Of a stretch of DNA of 64,000 bases, positions 20,475 through 30,247 are shown piece after piece. This DNA is from Xanthomonas hortorum pv. pelargonii. GTDB taxonomy: Bacteria; Pseudomonadota; Gammaproteobacteria; Xanthomonadales; Xanthomonadaceae. Position 1 is the first letter of the stretch; every line of letters starts with the position of its first letter. The DNA lies in NCBI RefSeq assembly GCF_024499015.1, contig NZ_CP098604.1, positions 2,976,001 through 3,040,000 of the forward strand. Direction: 5' to 3'. Under the pieces are notes generated by a model. The model worked only from the letters and a program-made list of their open reading frames with translations, was not told the origin of the DNA and ran no database searches. Both the position numbers and the translations under genes were made by a program.

Positions 20475-23074
20475 TCGACCTTCGCGCCACCGCCCGCCTG
20501 CAGCTGCATGCCGGCTTCACCCTGCACGATGCACTTGCGCAGGTGCCGTACTACGCCGGGCTCGGCATCAGCCATCTGTACCTGTCACCGATCGGCACTG
20601 CGGTACCCGGCTCCACGCACGGTTACGACAATATCGACCCGACCGTGGTCAATCCCGAACTCGGCGGCGAAGCCGCGTTGATCGCCTTGTCGCAGGCCGC
20701 GCGCGAACACGGCATGGGCTTGATTGCCGATATCGTGCCCAACCACATGGCCACGCACGCGGACAATGCGTGGTGGTGGGATGTCTTGCGTAACGGCCGC
20801 AGCGCCAAACATGCCGACTGGTTCGACATCGACTGGCGCGCACCGGGCCGCGATGGAAAATTGTGGCTGGCGGTGCTGGACCGTCCGTATGCCACCGCAC
20901 TGGCCGAAGGCCTGATCACGCTGGTGGTCGAGGACGACGGCAGTGCGGCGTTGGCGCATTACGACCAGCGTTACCCGATCCGTCCGCAGACGCTGGAGGT
21001 GCCGGAAAAGGCCGCACGTGCCCAATGGCTGCGCGACTACAACGACGGCGCCAAACGCGGCGATGGCCGCCTGCACAAGCTGATCGAACGCCAGCCATAT
21101 CGCTTGAACTGGTGGCGCGTGGGCAACGACATGCTCAATTACCGCCGCTTCTTCGATATCACCTCGCTGGTGGCGTTGCGGGTGGAACTGCCGGCGGTGT
21201 TCGACGCGGTGCATGCGCTGCCGCTGCGGCTGGTGGCCGAGGGCCATCTGGATGGCTTGCGTATCGATCACGTGGACGGCCTCACCGACCCCACCGGTTA
21301 TGTGCGCAAGCTGCGTAGCCGGCTGGATGCGGCCGGTCGTCAGCGCGGACTCAAGCCCGGCACGCTGGCCTTGTATCTGGAAAAGATTCTGGCACCCGGC
21401 GAAGCCTTGCCGGCCGACTGGCCCTGCGATGGCACCACCGGTTACGACTTCATGGACCAGGTGGGCGGCGTGCTGCATGACGCGTCCGGCTTCAAGCCGC
21501 TGGCGCGTGCCTGGCAGAAGATGAGCGGACGTAGTGGCGATTTCGCCCAGGAAGAACGCGCCGCACGCGACGAGATCCTGCGTGGCCCGCTGCAGACCGA
21601 ATTCAATCGCGCCGTCGGTGCGTTGTCGGCATTGGCACGGCTGGACCCGCCCACGCGCGAGTTCAGCCCGCAGATGCTGGCGCGCGGCCTGTGCGTGCTG
21701 CTGCGCTGGTTCCCTGTGTACCGCACCTACGCCGGTGCCAAGGGCGTGACCGGCAGCGAAGCCGAGCGCTTACGCGCCACCGCCGCGCGTGCGCGCGAGG
21801 GCATGCCGGAGTCGATCGTTGCGGCCGTCGATGCGATCGAGCGCTGGTTGCTCGACGATGCCGGCGCCGATCGCGCGCAGATCGCCTTGCGGCGCATCCT
21901 GCGTCGTCGCGTGGAGCAGTTGTCTGCACCGCTCAATGCCAAGTCGGTGGAAGACACCGCGTTCTATCGGCACGGCGTGCTGCTGTCGCGCAACGAGGTC
22001 GGCAGCCATCCGACCCACTTCGCCAATGAAGCGGCCGAGTTCCATGCGCAGAATCAAGAGCGCGCCAAACATTTCCCACGCGCGCTGCTGGCCACCGCCA
22101 CGCACGACCACAAGCGCGGCGAAGACCTGCGCATGCGGTTGGCGGTGGTCTCAGAGCAGCCGCGTTGGTGGATCGAGCAGAGCACCCAGTTCGATGCCTT
22201 GTCCGAGACACTGGAATCGCCGGCATTGGCCGGTGGCGACCAGCAGATGCTGTGGCAGACCCTGGTCGCCGCCTGGCCGATCGGCCTGGGCGCCGATCAG
22301 ACCGAACCGCTGGCCGCCTACGCCGAGCGCATCGCGCAGTGGCTGCTCAAGGCAGTGCGCGAGGCCAAGTTGCACACCAGTTGGACCGATGGCTCGCCAG
22401 CCTACGAACAGGCCGTGCAAGCCACCGTGGAGCAGGTGTTGTGCAGCCGCGCCGGGCTGCCGCTGCGGCGTGCGCTGCTGCGCGCCAGCAACCACATCGC
22501 CGCCGCCGGCGCGCGCAATGCGCTGGTGCAAACCACGTTGCGCCTGACCGTGCCGGGCGTGCCCGATCTCTATCAGGGCACCGAAGGCTGGGATCTGTCG
22601 CTGGTGGATCCGGACAATCGCCGCCCGGTCGATTACGCGCAGCGCCAGCAATGGCTGGCGCAGGCGCGCGACTGGAACACGCTGCTGCGCAGCTGGCGCG
22701 ATGGCGCGGTCAAGGCGCGTCTCACCGCGCTGCTGTTGCAGCTGCGTGCCGAACATCCGGCGTTGTTCGCGCAGGGTGACTATCAGCCGCTCAACGTGGC
22801 GGTCAGTGGCGATGCGCAGGTGCTGGCGTTCCGTCGTCAGTACCGCGGCCAGTCGCTGGTGGTGGCGGTCATGCGACTGGGTGCCGGTGACCAGACCGAG
22901 GGCGATCTGCCGTTGCTGGTGCCGCCGGCACGTTGGGGTCAGGCGGCGTTGGCATTGCCGCAAGGTACATACCGTAATGTGCTCGATGGCAGCACGTTGC
23001 AGCCGCAGCAAGGCCGCCTGGCGCTATCCACGCTGTTTGCACGCGCGCCGGTGGCAGTGTTGACGACCCCCTAA
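20471..23074 (+). CDS. treY: Malto-oligosyltrehalose synthase
   Basis: An 867-residue GH13 enzyme that isomerises the reducing-end glucose of maltodextrin into a trehalose unit. The N-terminus RATARLQLHAGFTLHDA is typical. Other signatures are SHLYLSPI, ADIVPNHMA, DGLRIDHVDGLTDPTGYV, LYLEKIL and VPDLYQGTEGWDLSLVDPDN. With TreZ it forms the TreY/TreZ route from glycogen to trehalose, an osmo- and desiccation protectant. The start overlaps the malQ stop (ATGA). The open frame extends far upstream through malQ in another frame, but that portion is a shadow. Confidence 0.95.
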   Translation: MIDLRATARLQLHAGFTLHDALAQVPYYAGLGISHLYLSPIGTAVPGSTHGYDNIDPTVVNPELGGEAALIALSQAAREHGMGLIADIVPNHMATHADNAWWWDVLRNGRSAKHADWFDIDWRAPGRDGKLWLAVLDRPYATALAEGLITLVVEDDGSAALAHYDQRYPIRPQTLEVPEKAARAQWLRDYNDGAKRGDGRLHKLIERQPYRLNWWRVGNDMLNYRRFFDITSLVALRVELPAVFDAVHALPLRLVAEGHLDGLRIDHVDGLTDPTGYVRKLRSRLDAAGRQRGLKPGTLALYLEKILAPGEALPADWPCDGTTGYDFMDQVGGVLHDASGFKPLARAWQKMSGRSGDFAQEERAARDEILRGPLQTEFNRAVGALSALARLDPPTREFSPQMLARGLCVLLRWFPVYRTYAGAKGVTGSEAERLRATAARAREGMPESIVAAVDAIERWLLDDAGADRAQIALRRILRRRVEQLSAPLNAKSVEDTAFYRHGVLLSRNEVGSHPTHFANEAAEFHAQNQERAKHFPRALLATATHDHKRGEDLRMRLAVVSEQPRWWIEQSTQFDALSETLESPALAGGDQQMLWQTLVAAWPIGLGADQTEPLAAYAERIAQWLLKAVREAKLHTSWTDGSPAYEQAVQATVEQVLCSRAGLPLRRALLRASNHIAAAGARNALVQTTLRLTVPGVPDLYQGTEGWDLSLVDPDNRRPVDYAQRQQWLAQARDWNTLLRSWRDGAVKARLTALLLQLRAEHPALFAQGDYQPLNVAVSGDAQVLAFRRQYRGQSLVVAVMRLGAGDQTEGDLPLLVPPARWGQAALALPQGTYRNVLDGSTLQPQQGRLALSTLFARAPVAVLTTP

Positions 23075-23087
23075 GAGAACGTACGCA

Positions 23088-23261
23088 ATGAACGACACGG
23101 AACGGCAGGCACGACTTCGCCAGTTGGCACAGGAGATCTGGGAGGCCGAAGGCCGCCCGGACGGGCATGCGGCCCGTCATTGGGCCATGGCCGAGCGCCT
23201 GGTGGACGCCGAAGAACGCGCCGCCGAACAGGCCAACCCGCCCGTCACTGCACGTCAGTAA
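23088..23261 (+). CDS. Small DUF2934-like protein
   Basis: A 57-residue protein beginning 13 bases after treY. It reads MNDTERQARLRQLAQEIWEA, continues through EGRPDGHAARHWAMAERLV and ends in TARQ. The pattern of a helix, W-E-x-E-G-R-P-(E/D)-G-x-A-x-x-H-W and then a second helix is that of DUF2934. That family of short proteins of unknown function is often annotated near glycogen or stress genes. There is no signal peptide. Only a weak ribosome binding site (AAGAGAAC) precedes the ATG. It is probably co-transcribed with treY. Confidence 0.75.
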   Translation: MNDTERQARLRQLAQEIWEAEGRPDGHAARHWAMAERLVDAEERAAEQANPPVTARQ

Positions 23262-23382
23262 CGGTGCCTCTGTCATCTTGCATGGTGCACCCTGCTGGCG
23301 GCGCCATGCAGGGTTGAACGTGCACCCGCACGCATTCGTATTCGCTCACTGGTTTTGAGTTCACCGTTTTCAGGAGTTACCG

Positions 23383-25545
23383 ATGGCCACTCGCAAGTTC
23401 ACGCAACGCTCGCGCATCCGCGAAGGCCGTCCCAATCCGCTCGGCGCCACCTGGGACGGGTTGGGCGTCAACTTCGCGTTGTACTCGCGCAACGCCACCC
23501 GCGTGGAACTGTGTCTGTTCGACGAGCGTGGCCGCGAGCAGGAGCGCCTGGCGCTGCCCGAATACACCGATGAGGTCTGGCACGGCTATCTGCCCGATGC
23601 ACGCCCCGGCCAGTTGTACGGCTACCGTGTACACGGGCCTTACGCGCCAGATGCCGGTCATCGTTTCAACCACAACAAATTGCTGCTGGACCCGTATGCC
23701 AAGCAGATCGTCGGCGAGCTCAAATGGGCGCCGCATCTGTTCGGCTACACCATCGGCCATCGCGACAAGGATTTGAGTTTCGATCGTCGCGACAGTGCCG
23801 CGTTCATGCCCAAATCCGCCGTGATCGACCCGGCCTTCACCTGGGGCCAGGATCGCCCGCCGCAGACGCCATGGAATCGCACGGTGATCTACGAGGCGCA
23901 TGTGCGCGGGCTGAGCATGCTGCACCCGGCAGTGCCGCCGGAAGATCGCGGCACGTTCTCGGCCCTGAAGACCGACGAGTTGATCGACCATATCAGCTCG
24001 CTCGGCGTCACCGCGGTGGAACTGCTCCCCGTGCACGCCTTCGTCGACGATCAGTACCTGCTGGAAAAAGGCCTGCGCAATTACTGGGGCTACAACACGC
24101 TGGGCTTCTTCGCGCCGCAGGCGCGCTACATGTCCACGCGGACCGTGGCCGAGTTCAAGCAGATGGTGGCGCGCCTGCATCACGCCGGGCTGGAAGTGCT
24201 GCTGGACGTGGTCTACAACCACACTGCCGAAGGCAACGAACTCGGGCCAACGCTCTCGTTCAAGGGCATCGACAACGCCAGCTACTACCGCCTGGCCGAC
24301 GATCGCCGCTTCTACATTAACGACACCGGTACCGGCAACACCTTCGATCTGACCAACGTCGGCGCATTGCGCATGGTGATGGATTCGCTGCGTTACTGGG
24401 TGCAGGAAATGCATGTCGACGGCTTCCGTTTCGACCTGGCCAGCATCCTCGGGCGCGAGCGTTATGGCTTCGACCCCTCGGGCAGCTTTCTCGATGCGGT
24501 GCGCCAGGATCCCGTGCTGAGCCAGACCAAGTTGATCGCCGAGCCGTGGGATATCGGCCCGGGTGGTTATCAGGTCGGCAATTTCCCGCCGGGCTGGGTG
24601 GAATGGAACGACAAGTTCCGCGACAACGTGCGCGCGTTCTGGCGCGGCGACGGTGGGCAGCTGGCCGAATTGGCCACACGCCTCACCGGCTCGGCCGATC
24701 TGTTCAATCACAGCGGTCGCCGCCCCACCGCATCGGTCAATTTCGTCACCGCGCACGATGGGTTCACCCTGCGCGATCTGGTCAGCTACGAGGGCAAGCA
24801 CAACTTTGCCAACGGCGAAGAGGGCAGGGACGGGAGCGACCACAATATCTCGGCCAATTACGGCGTCGAAGGCGACACCAACGACCCGGCGATCAAGCAG
24901 CTGCGGCGTCAGCAGATGCGCAATCTGCTCGCCACGCTGTTGCTCTCGCAAGGCACGCCCATGCTGCTGGCCGGCGATGAATTCGGCCACAGCCAGAACG
25001 GCAACAACAATGCGTATTGCCAGGACAACGAACTGACCTGGATCGACTGGACGGCTGCCAGCAAGGCTGCCGCCGCCGATCAGGCCGCATTCGTGCGCAG
25101 GCTGATCCGCATCCGCCAGCGTTACCCGCTGCTGCATCGCGCACGTTTCTTCGATGGCAAGTTCGATGAAGCGCTGGGCCTGCGCGATCTCACCTGGCTG
25201 GCGCCCAACGGCAACGAGATGGACGAAGCCGGTTGGCACGACCCGGAAGCGCGTGCGCTGATGCTGCGCCTGGATGGCCGCTCGCCGACCACCGGCCTGC
25301 GCGAGATCGCCGCCAACGTGAGCTTGCTGATGTTGATCAATGCCGCCGCCACCAGCGTGACATTCACGCTGCCGGCGATGCACGACGAACATTGGCGCGT
25401 GCTGGTCGACACCGCACGCCACGGCGGCCGCGTGGTGGCCGGTGGCAGCGAATGGAAGGCGCCAGCGCACTCGTTGACCTTGCTGGCGGTGGAGCGCGAT
25501 CGCATCGCCAGCAGTGCGCGCATCGTCTCCGAGGGCGCACGCTGA
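23383..25545 (+). CDS. glgX: Glycogen debranching enzyme (isoamylase type)
   Basis: A 720-residue GH13 enzyme that hydrolyses alpha-1,6 branches of limit dextrin. The sequence opens with GRPNPLGATWDGLGVNFALY (CBM48-type domain). It then has YGYRVHGPYAPDAGHRFN, DVVYNHTAEGNELGPTLSF, DGFRFDLASILGRE (nucleophile Asp), LIAEPWDIGPGGYQVG (Glu) and VTAHDGFTLRDLVSY. Length and order match GlgX/TreX. A strong ribosome binding site (CAGGAG) precedes ATG 23383. The released maltodextrins would feed MalQ and TreY. Confidence 0.95.
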   Translation: MATRKFTQRSRIREGRPNPLGATWDGLGVNFALYSRNATRVELCLFDERGREQERLALPEYTDEVWHGYLPDARPGQLYGYRVHGPYAPDAGHRFNHNKLLLDPYAKQIVGELKWAPHLFGYTIGHRDKDLSFDRRDSAAFMPKSAVIDPAFTWGQDRPPQTPWNRTVIYEAHVRGLSMLHPAVPPEDRGTFSALKTDELIDHISSLGVTAVELLPVHAFVDDQYLLEKGLRNYWGYNTLGFFAPQARYMSTRTVAEFKQMVARLHHAGLEVLLDVVYNHTAEGNELGPTLSFKGIDNASYYRLADDRRFYINDTGTGNTFDLTNVGALRMVMDSLRYWVQEMHVDGFRFDLASILGRERYGFDPSGSFLDAVRQDPVLSQTKLIAEPWDIGPGGYQVGNFPPGWVEWNDKFRDNVRAFWRGDGGQLAELATRLTGSADLFNHSGRRPTASVNFVTAHDGFTLRDLVSYEGKHNFANGEEGRDGSDHNISANYGVEGDTNDPAIKQLRRQQMRNLLATLLLSQGTPMLLAGDEFGHSQNGNNNAYCQDNELTWIDWTAASKAAAADQAAFVRRLIRIRQRYPLLHRARFFDGKFDEALGLRDLTWLAPNGNEMDEAGWHDPEARALMLRLDGRSPTTGLREIAANVSLLMLINAAATSVTFTLPAMHDEHWRVLVDTARHGGRVVAGGSEWKAPAHSLTLLAVERDRIASSARIVSEGAR

Positions 25546-25561
25546 TGGCAGGAGCGCACTG

Positions 25562-26194
25562 ATGGACGTGTTGTTGGCAGGGGCGACCGGTCTGGTCGGC
25601 AAACACGTCTTGCAGCAGTTACTCACTGACACGCGCTGCACGGGCGTGGTTGCGATCACGCGCCGGCCGTTGACGCAGATCCATCCCAAACTGCGCAACC
25701 AGGTGATCGACTTCGATCGCCTGGACAGCTGGACCGCCCCGCGCATGGAAGCGGCCATCTGCGCCTTGGGCAGCACCATGAAACAGGCCGGCTCGCGCGA
25801 AGCGTTCTATCGCATCGATCACGGCTACCCGATGGCACTGGCACGCGCGGCTTGCGCGCAGGGCACCTCGGTGTTCGTACTGAATTCGGCGGCTGGCGCC
25901 GACGCGCATTCGCGCATCTTCTACAACCGCGTCAAGGGCGAACTGGAACGCGATCTGCGCGCAGTCGGCTTTCCCTCGCTGACCTTCGTACGCCCGGGGC
26001 TGATCGGCGGCGAGCGCGAAGAGCGGCGTACCGGCGAACATATCGGCAGTCTCGTGCTGGGCGCGCTCGGCCCGCTGCTGCCACGCCGCTTCCGCATCAA
26101 CCCGGCCGAACGGATCGCCGCGGCAATGGTGTGTGCAGCGCTGGCGCCTGCGCGCGGCGAGTATTGTGTGGAGGCAGCGGAGTTGGTGGCGTAA
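25562..26194 (+). CDS. NAD(P)-binding Rossmann-fold protein (atypical SDR, HTATIP2/NmrA-like)
   Basis: A 210-residue cytoplasmic protein. The nucleotide-binding loop is at the very start, MDVLLAGATGLVGKHVL (GxTGxxG). Later FYNRVKGELERDL supplies the Y-x-x-x-K pair, and PGLIGGEREERRTGE follows, as in atypical SDRs of the HTATIP2/YbjT type. Substrate unknown. ATG 25562 has GGAG nine bases upstream. It starts 16 bases after glgX and could be its last operon partner, though no role in glucan metabolism is evident. Confidence 0.8.
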   Translation: MDVLLAGATGLVGKHVLQQLLTDTRCTGVVAITRRPLTQIHPKLRNQVIDFDRLDSWTAPRMEAAICALGSTMKQAGSREAFYRIDHGYPMALARAACAQGTSVFVLNSAAGADAHSRIFYNRVKGELERDLRAVGFPSLTFVRPGLIGGEREERRTGEHIGSLVLGALGPLLPRRFRINPAERIAAAMVCAALAPARGEYCVEAAELVA

Positions 26195-26577
26195 TTGCCT
26201 CACTCTAACTGCGGCGCTCGTACTACGGCGGTCGTAATCACGGCCATCTGCCGGCAGGTCGATCACGCGGGCGGAAGAACTCCTCGCGTCTCGCATGTGC
26301 TGGGCCATAGTCGGTGCAGGTGGCGCATGTCACCGCAGTGCAAGCGCACAAGGGCGCCAACTGCATAACAAGCAAGAGGCGAATCTTCCCGATGGCGATT
26401 TGCTCTAAGGCGATGTGCATTCCGTAGCCACGTTATCTTGCCGATGTTTGACGAGGTTCCGTCGCCTTTTTCGTATGGCGCGTTGTCCTTTCGGCATTCT
26501 GGATGCATCTACGCTGCCGATAGTCGACAGTACTGTGCTTGACGTCATATTCATGGCGTCTCAATCAGGAGAGATAG
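26195..26577. other. Intergenic region, no feature recognised
   Basis: About 380 bases, with an AT-richer right half, that should contain the promoter of the next small secreted protein. No supported gene or repeat was seen. Confidence 0.45.
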
Positions 26578-26907
26578 ATGTATCGTGAATCACTGGTGAT
26601 GGTGGTCGCGTTGGCCGCTATGGCGGGGAACGCCGCCGCAGCCACCGATATCAATAAATCGTGTCCAGACCTGCACAGTGCTCGTATCGCCAAGTCCAAA
26701 TCTGTCGAAGGCGACACCTACACCACGATTTCGACCTCCAATGGCAATCCGTGGATCGGCGTCAATCCCCCTGAGGCAGACGATGTCGAGCCGCGCGAGC
26801 TGACTTTTACTTCGGTATCCATCCTCAGCGACGAACATCTGATCGCCTGCGATTACGCCGGCCCGGGCCTTTCCGGATTGCGCATGTCGCTGAAGCTGAA
26901 AAAGTAG
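26578..26907 (+). CDS. Small secreted protein, unknown function
   Basis: A 109-residue protein with a clean signal peptide (MYRESLVMVVALAAMAGNAAA, cleavage near AAA-ATD). The mature part has only two cysteines (KSCPDLHSARI near the start and IACDYAG near the end), suggesting one disulfide in the periplasm or outside. A good ribosome binding site (CAGGAGAG) precedes the ATG. I do not recognise the family with certainty; the C-P...W...C-x-Y pattern recalls DUF3757-type small secreted proteins. Confidence 0.7.
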   Translation: MYRESLVMVVALAAMAGNAAAATDINKSCPDLHSARIAKSKSVEGDTYTTISTSNGNPWIGVNPPEADDVEPRELTFTSVSILSDEHLIACDYAGPGLSGLRMSLKLKK

Positions 26908-27191
26908 CGCAGCCCGTCGGCGCAAGCTGGGTGCAAGACCCGAACCTTTCGAACGTGTCGATCTGCTCAGATAAGGATCGGAAGCGTTGCGCGTTCAAGC
27001 TCTGAGTGCGGCGCCGTCAGTGAACTGTTGCAATACGGTTCGGATCGCTCCTTCAGAAGCGGCTAACACTATGTAGCGAGCAGGCGTCAGTCGGGCGTGG
27101 GCGGCGCGCAGGGCCTGGAGCGCATTGGGGGTGCGATTTTTGCGGCCGTGGTGCTCATCGGCTTGCGGCGCAACAACCGTGATCTCTGCCT

Positions 27192-27971
27192 TCAGTTCAC
27201 TTCCAGCGACTGCCCACCATCCACCGCCAGCACTTGCCCGGTGATCCAGCGCGCTTGCGGCGATGCCAGAAACAACGCCGCATCGGCAATGTGTTGCACC
27301 TGCCCGAATCCGCCGAACGGGATGCTGTCGCGGATGCGTGCATACAGTTCCGGTTCTTCATCGCGACGCCGTGCCCATAGTCCGTCCGGAAATTCGATCG
27401 AGCCTGGCGCAATCGCGTTTACGCGGATGCGCTCGCGCGCCAGTTCTGCGGCCAGCGTGGTGGTGTAGTAATTGAGCGCCGCCTTGGCGCTGGAGTAGGC
27501 GATCGCGCGTGGTGTGGGGCGTTGCGCGTTGATCGAGCTGATGTTGAGGATCACCGCCGCAGCGCTGTTGCGTAAGTGTGGCAGCGCGGCGCGATTGCAA
27601 CGCACCGCGGCCATCAGATCCACGTCCAGGCCGGCCTGCCAGCTTGCATCGTCATTGCCGTGTCCATAGCCGGAGGCGTTGTTGATCACCACATCAAGAC
27701 CATCCAATGCCTGCGCTGCAGCATCCACATAGGCCTCGATTTGCGCAGCATCCGATAGGTCGCAGGCGAAGGTGTGGACCGGCGCGCCGTGCGGCGCCAA
27801 CGCATGTGCGGCGTGTGCGAGGCCATCGGCATTGCGTGCGCACAGCGAGACGTGCGCGCCATTGCGCACGAACGCGTCGGCAATGGCCAGGCCGATGCCA
27901 CGGCTACCGCCTGCGATCAGGACACGTTGGTCGCGCGGCGGGAGTTGCGGGTGTGCTGAAGGAATGAGCAT
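27192..27971 (-). CDS. Short-chain dehydrogenase/reductase
   Basis: A 259-residue classical SDR. The cofactor loop is VLIAGGSRGIGLAIADAF (GxxxGxG). NNASGYG and the catalytic SSINAQRPTPRAIAYSSAKAAL (Ser, Tyr-x-x-x-Lys) follow. The C-terminal half ends WITGQVLAVDGGQSLEVN, typical of SDRs with a tetramer-forming tail. Substrate unknown. The frame allows an earlier ATG at 27998, but neither start has a strong ribosome binding site. It is divergent from the FAD-dependent protein gene to the right. Confidence 0.85.
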   Translation of the reverse strand: MLIPSAHPQLPPRDQRVLIAGGSRGIGLAIADAFVRNGAHVSLCARNADGLAHAAHALAPHGAPVHTFACDLSDAAQIEAYVDAAAQALDGLDVVINNASGYGHGNDDASWQAGLDVDLMAAVRCNRAALPHLRNSAAAVILNISSINAQRPTPRAIAYSSAKAALNYYTTTLAAELARERIRVNAIAPGSIEFPDGLWARRRDEEPELYARIRDSIPFGGFGQVQHIADAALFLASPQARWITGQVLAVDGGQSLEVN

Positions 27972-28314
27972 GGCGGGCACTCGATCGGAAACCGGCATTA
28001 TCGAGCAGCCTGGTCATACGGGGTGTTGGGGGCCATGGCGGTGTCGTCTGCACCATCGCAAGCGCACCCAAGATCCAAATCGCGGTGCGCAGCGCCGCGC
28101 TGCGAGCCGGGCGGTGAGCCATGCACCAGCATCTACCTGCGGTCGCGTGCGCTGTCATCTACATGCAATGCGGCGCGCGCGTGGCCTGCGACGCAAGCCT
28201 CATCACCAACCATGATCAGCTCATGCGTTTTCGCTTGCTCCCCGCTAACCATTTGTTTACACGTTCTCGCCGCGCTGCGGGCACAACGTGCGGGTCATTC
28301 AGTGGGAGTTGCAC

Positions 28315-29724
28315 ATGGAAACCCATATCACCGTCATCGGTGCCGGCTTTTGCGGTACCGCGCTGGTTCGTGCGCTGGCGCAGACGGCCGACGCGCAGGT
28401 CCGCATCACTTTGGTCGGCGTGGCCGAGACCTTCGGCAGCGGCATTGCCTATGGTGCGGCGCGGCCGGAGCACTTGCTCAACGTGCGTGCCAAAGACCTG
28501 GGGATCGATGCACAAGCGCCCGGTGCATTCGCAGATACCCTGCATCTTGGCGATAGCGGGCGGTTGGAATTCCTGCCGCGCCTGGCCTATGGCGATTATC
28601 TGCGCAGCGAGCTGGATACCGCGGTCAGCGGCGCGCAGGCCTCGATCATGCGGCTATCGCAAGAGGCGGTGGCAGTGGAGCGCGTGCGCAAGGGGTTTCG
28701 CGTGTTTCTGGCCAATGGCGATGCCTTCCATAGCGACCGCGTGGTGTTGGCGGTCGGTGCGCTGCAACCGCAGGCGCTTGCCGGCATCGGCCCGCGTTTG
28801 AGCGTGCATCCGCGCTATATCGGTTGGCCGTGGCAGGGCGATGCCCTGGCGCGGTTGTCGCCCGACGATGACGTGCTGATCGTTGGCACCGGGCTGACTA
28901 TGGTGGATGTGGCATTGACCCTGCATGCGCGCGGGCATCGTGGCCGGCTGGTGGCGATCTCGCGGCGGGGGCTGGCACCACAGGCGCATCTGCGTCAGCC
29001 AGGCGCGGCGCTGGAATTGCCGCCGCATCTGCAGCGCGCGCTCAAGGACGCCGACCTGCGTGGCCTGCTACGCGGCGTGCGTCAGCTGAGCGCAGTGGTC
29101 GACGATTGGCGGCGCGTTGTGGATGCTCTGCGCCCGCATCTGCAGCCGTTGTGGCAGCGTCTTGAGCTACCTGAGCGTGCGCGCTTTCTGCGTCACTTGC
29201 GGCCGTATTGGGAAGTGGCGCGGCATCGGGTTGCGCCGGGCGCGGCAGAACAACTGGCGCAGCTGCAGGCCTCAGGCCAATTGCAGGTGACCGCTGCACG
29301 CTTGCTGCGTGCGCGTTGGGTGCCCGATGGCGTGGAGGCGGTGATCCGCCCGCGTGGTGCTGCCGACGCGCAGACCGGCCATTACGATGCGGTGATCCGT
29401 GCGACCGGCTTGGATACTGACATCGACCGCACCAGCGACCCGCTGATCGCCGGTATGCGCGAGGCCGGCCTGCTGCGTGCCGATCCGTTGGGACTGGGTG
29501 TGGATACCGACGCGCAATTGCGCGTGCGCGATAGCGCCGGGCAAATCGTGCCGGGGTTGTATTGCGTTGGTCCGCTGTTGCGTGGGCGCTATTGGGAAAT
29601 CACTGCGGTGCCGGAGTTGCGCGTCGCCACGCGTGCGTTGGCCGAGCGTCTGTTGTTGGGCGCGATGCCGGCGTTACAGCCGGAGCCGGAACATGTGCCG
29701 CGCGAGGTCAATGCGCGTTTGTAA
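28315..29724 (+). CDS. FAD/NAD(P)-binding protein (NAD_binding_9 family)
   Basis: A 469-residue flavoprotein-like protein. THITVIGAGFCGTALVRAL is the N-terminal FAD-binding loop (GxGxxG). GSGIAYGAARPEHLLNVRA is characteristic of the NAD_binding_9/HI0933-neighbour group, sometimes called hydroxyacylglutathione-like FAD proteins. A second nucleotide loop is VLIVGTGLTMVDVAL (about 190), and YDAVIRATGLDTD follows near 360. The reaction is unknown. GGGAG eight bases upstream fixes ATG 28315. The tandem repeat array starts directly after the stop. Confidence 0.82.
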   Translation: METHITVIGAGFCGTALVRALAQTADAQVRITLVGVAETFGSGIAYGAARPEHLLNVRAKDLGIDAQAPGAFADTLHLGDSGRLEFLPRLAYGDYLRSELDTAVSGAQASIMRLSQEAVAVERVRKGFRVFLANGDAFHSDRVVLAVGALQPQALAGIGPRLSVHPRYIGWPWQGDALARLSPDDDVLIVGTGLTMVDVALTLHARGHRGRLVAISRRGLAPQAHLRQPGAALELPPHLQRALKDADLRGLLRGVRQLSAVVDDWRRVVDALRPHLQPLWQRLELPERARFLRHLRPYWEVARHRVAPGAAEQLAQLQASGQLQVTAARLLRARWVPDGVEAVIRPRGAADAQTGHYDAVIRATGLDTDIDRTSDPLIAGMREAGLLRADPLGLGVDTDAQLRVRDSAGQIVPGLYCVGPLLRGRYWEITAVPELRVATRALAERLLLGAMPALQPEPEHVPREVNARL

Positions 29725-29730
29725 GTGGCC

Positions 29731-30044
29731 GTACCCTCACCCCAACCCCTCTCCCGACGGGAGAGGGCTTAAACCCTTCTCCCGTCGGGAGAAGGTGCCC
29801 CGAAGGGGCGGATGAGGGTACGAGCGCAGCCTCGTGCGGTTGGACGATGCGAGTAGCTTCGCTCCGTACCCTCACCCCAACCCCTATCCCGACGGGAGAG
29901 GGGCTTTAAACCCTTCTCCCGTCGGGAGAAGGTGCCCCGAAGGGGCGGATGAGGGTACGAGCGCAGCCTCGTGTAGTTGGACGATGCGAGTAGCTTCGCT
30001 CCGTACCCTCACCCCAACCCCTCTCCCGATGGGAGAGGGGCTTA
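29731..30044 (-). repeat. Tandem array of a 135-137 bp hairpin-rich unit
   Basis: Two full units (29731-29865 and 29866-30002) and a partial third (30003-30044) are almost identical. Each begins GTACCCTCACCCCAACCCC, followed by the hairpin CTCTCCCGACGGGAGAG. A second hairpin, CTTCTCCCGTCGGGAGAAGG, and a short GCCCCGAAGGGGC stem come next. The first about 42 bases are the same family as the single palindromic repeats at 50315, 54995 and 55393. The units are directly joined, so this is not a CRISPR array. The first hairpin may also terminate transcription of the preceding gene. Confidence 0.85.
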
Positions 30045-30247
30045 TCGCTCCTTCCAGCGGGATCTTGATCTGCGCGCGCAGGTATAGCCCTCATCTCGCC
30101 ATCTCGCGCGGACTTCGCCAAACAGCGCAATCATGCAGCGTGATGCGTAGCGCACTGCACCGGTGCAGACAGGAGTAGGTCATGTTGATCGGCCTGGGCT
30201 GATTACAGTCCAGGTCGCTTCATCCCCTCGTCCGCCTGGAGTCCGCC

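Noticed and set aside
29731..30044. CRISPR-like repeat array
   Set aside because: The units are directly joined with no unique spacers, and no cas genes are present.
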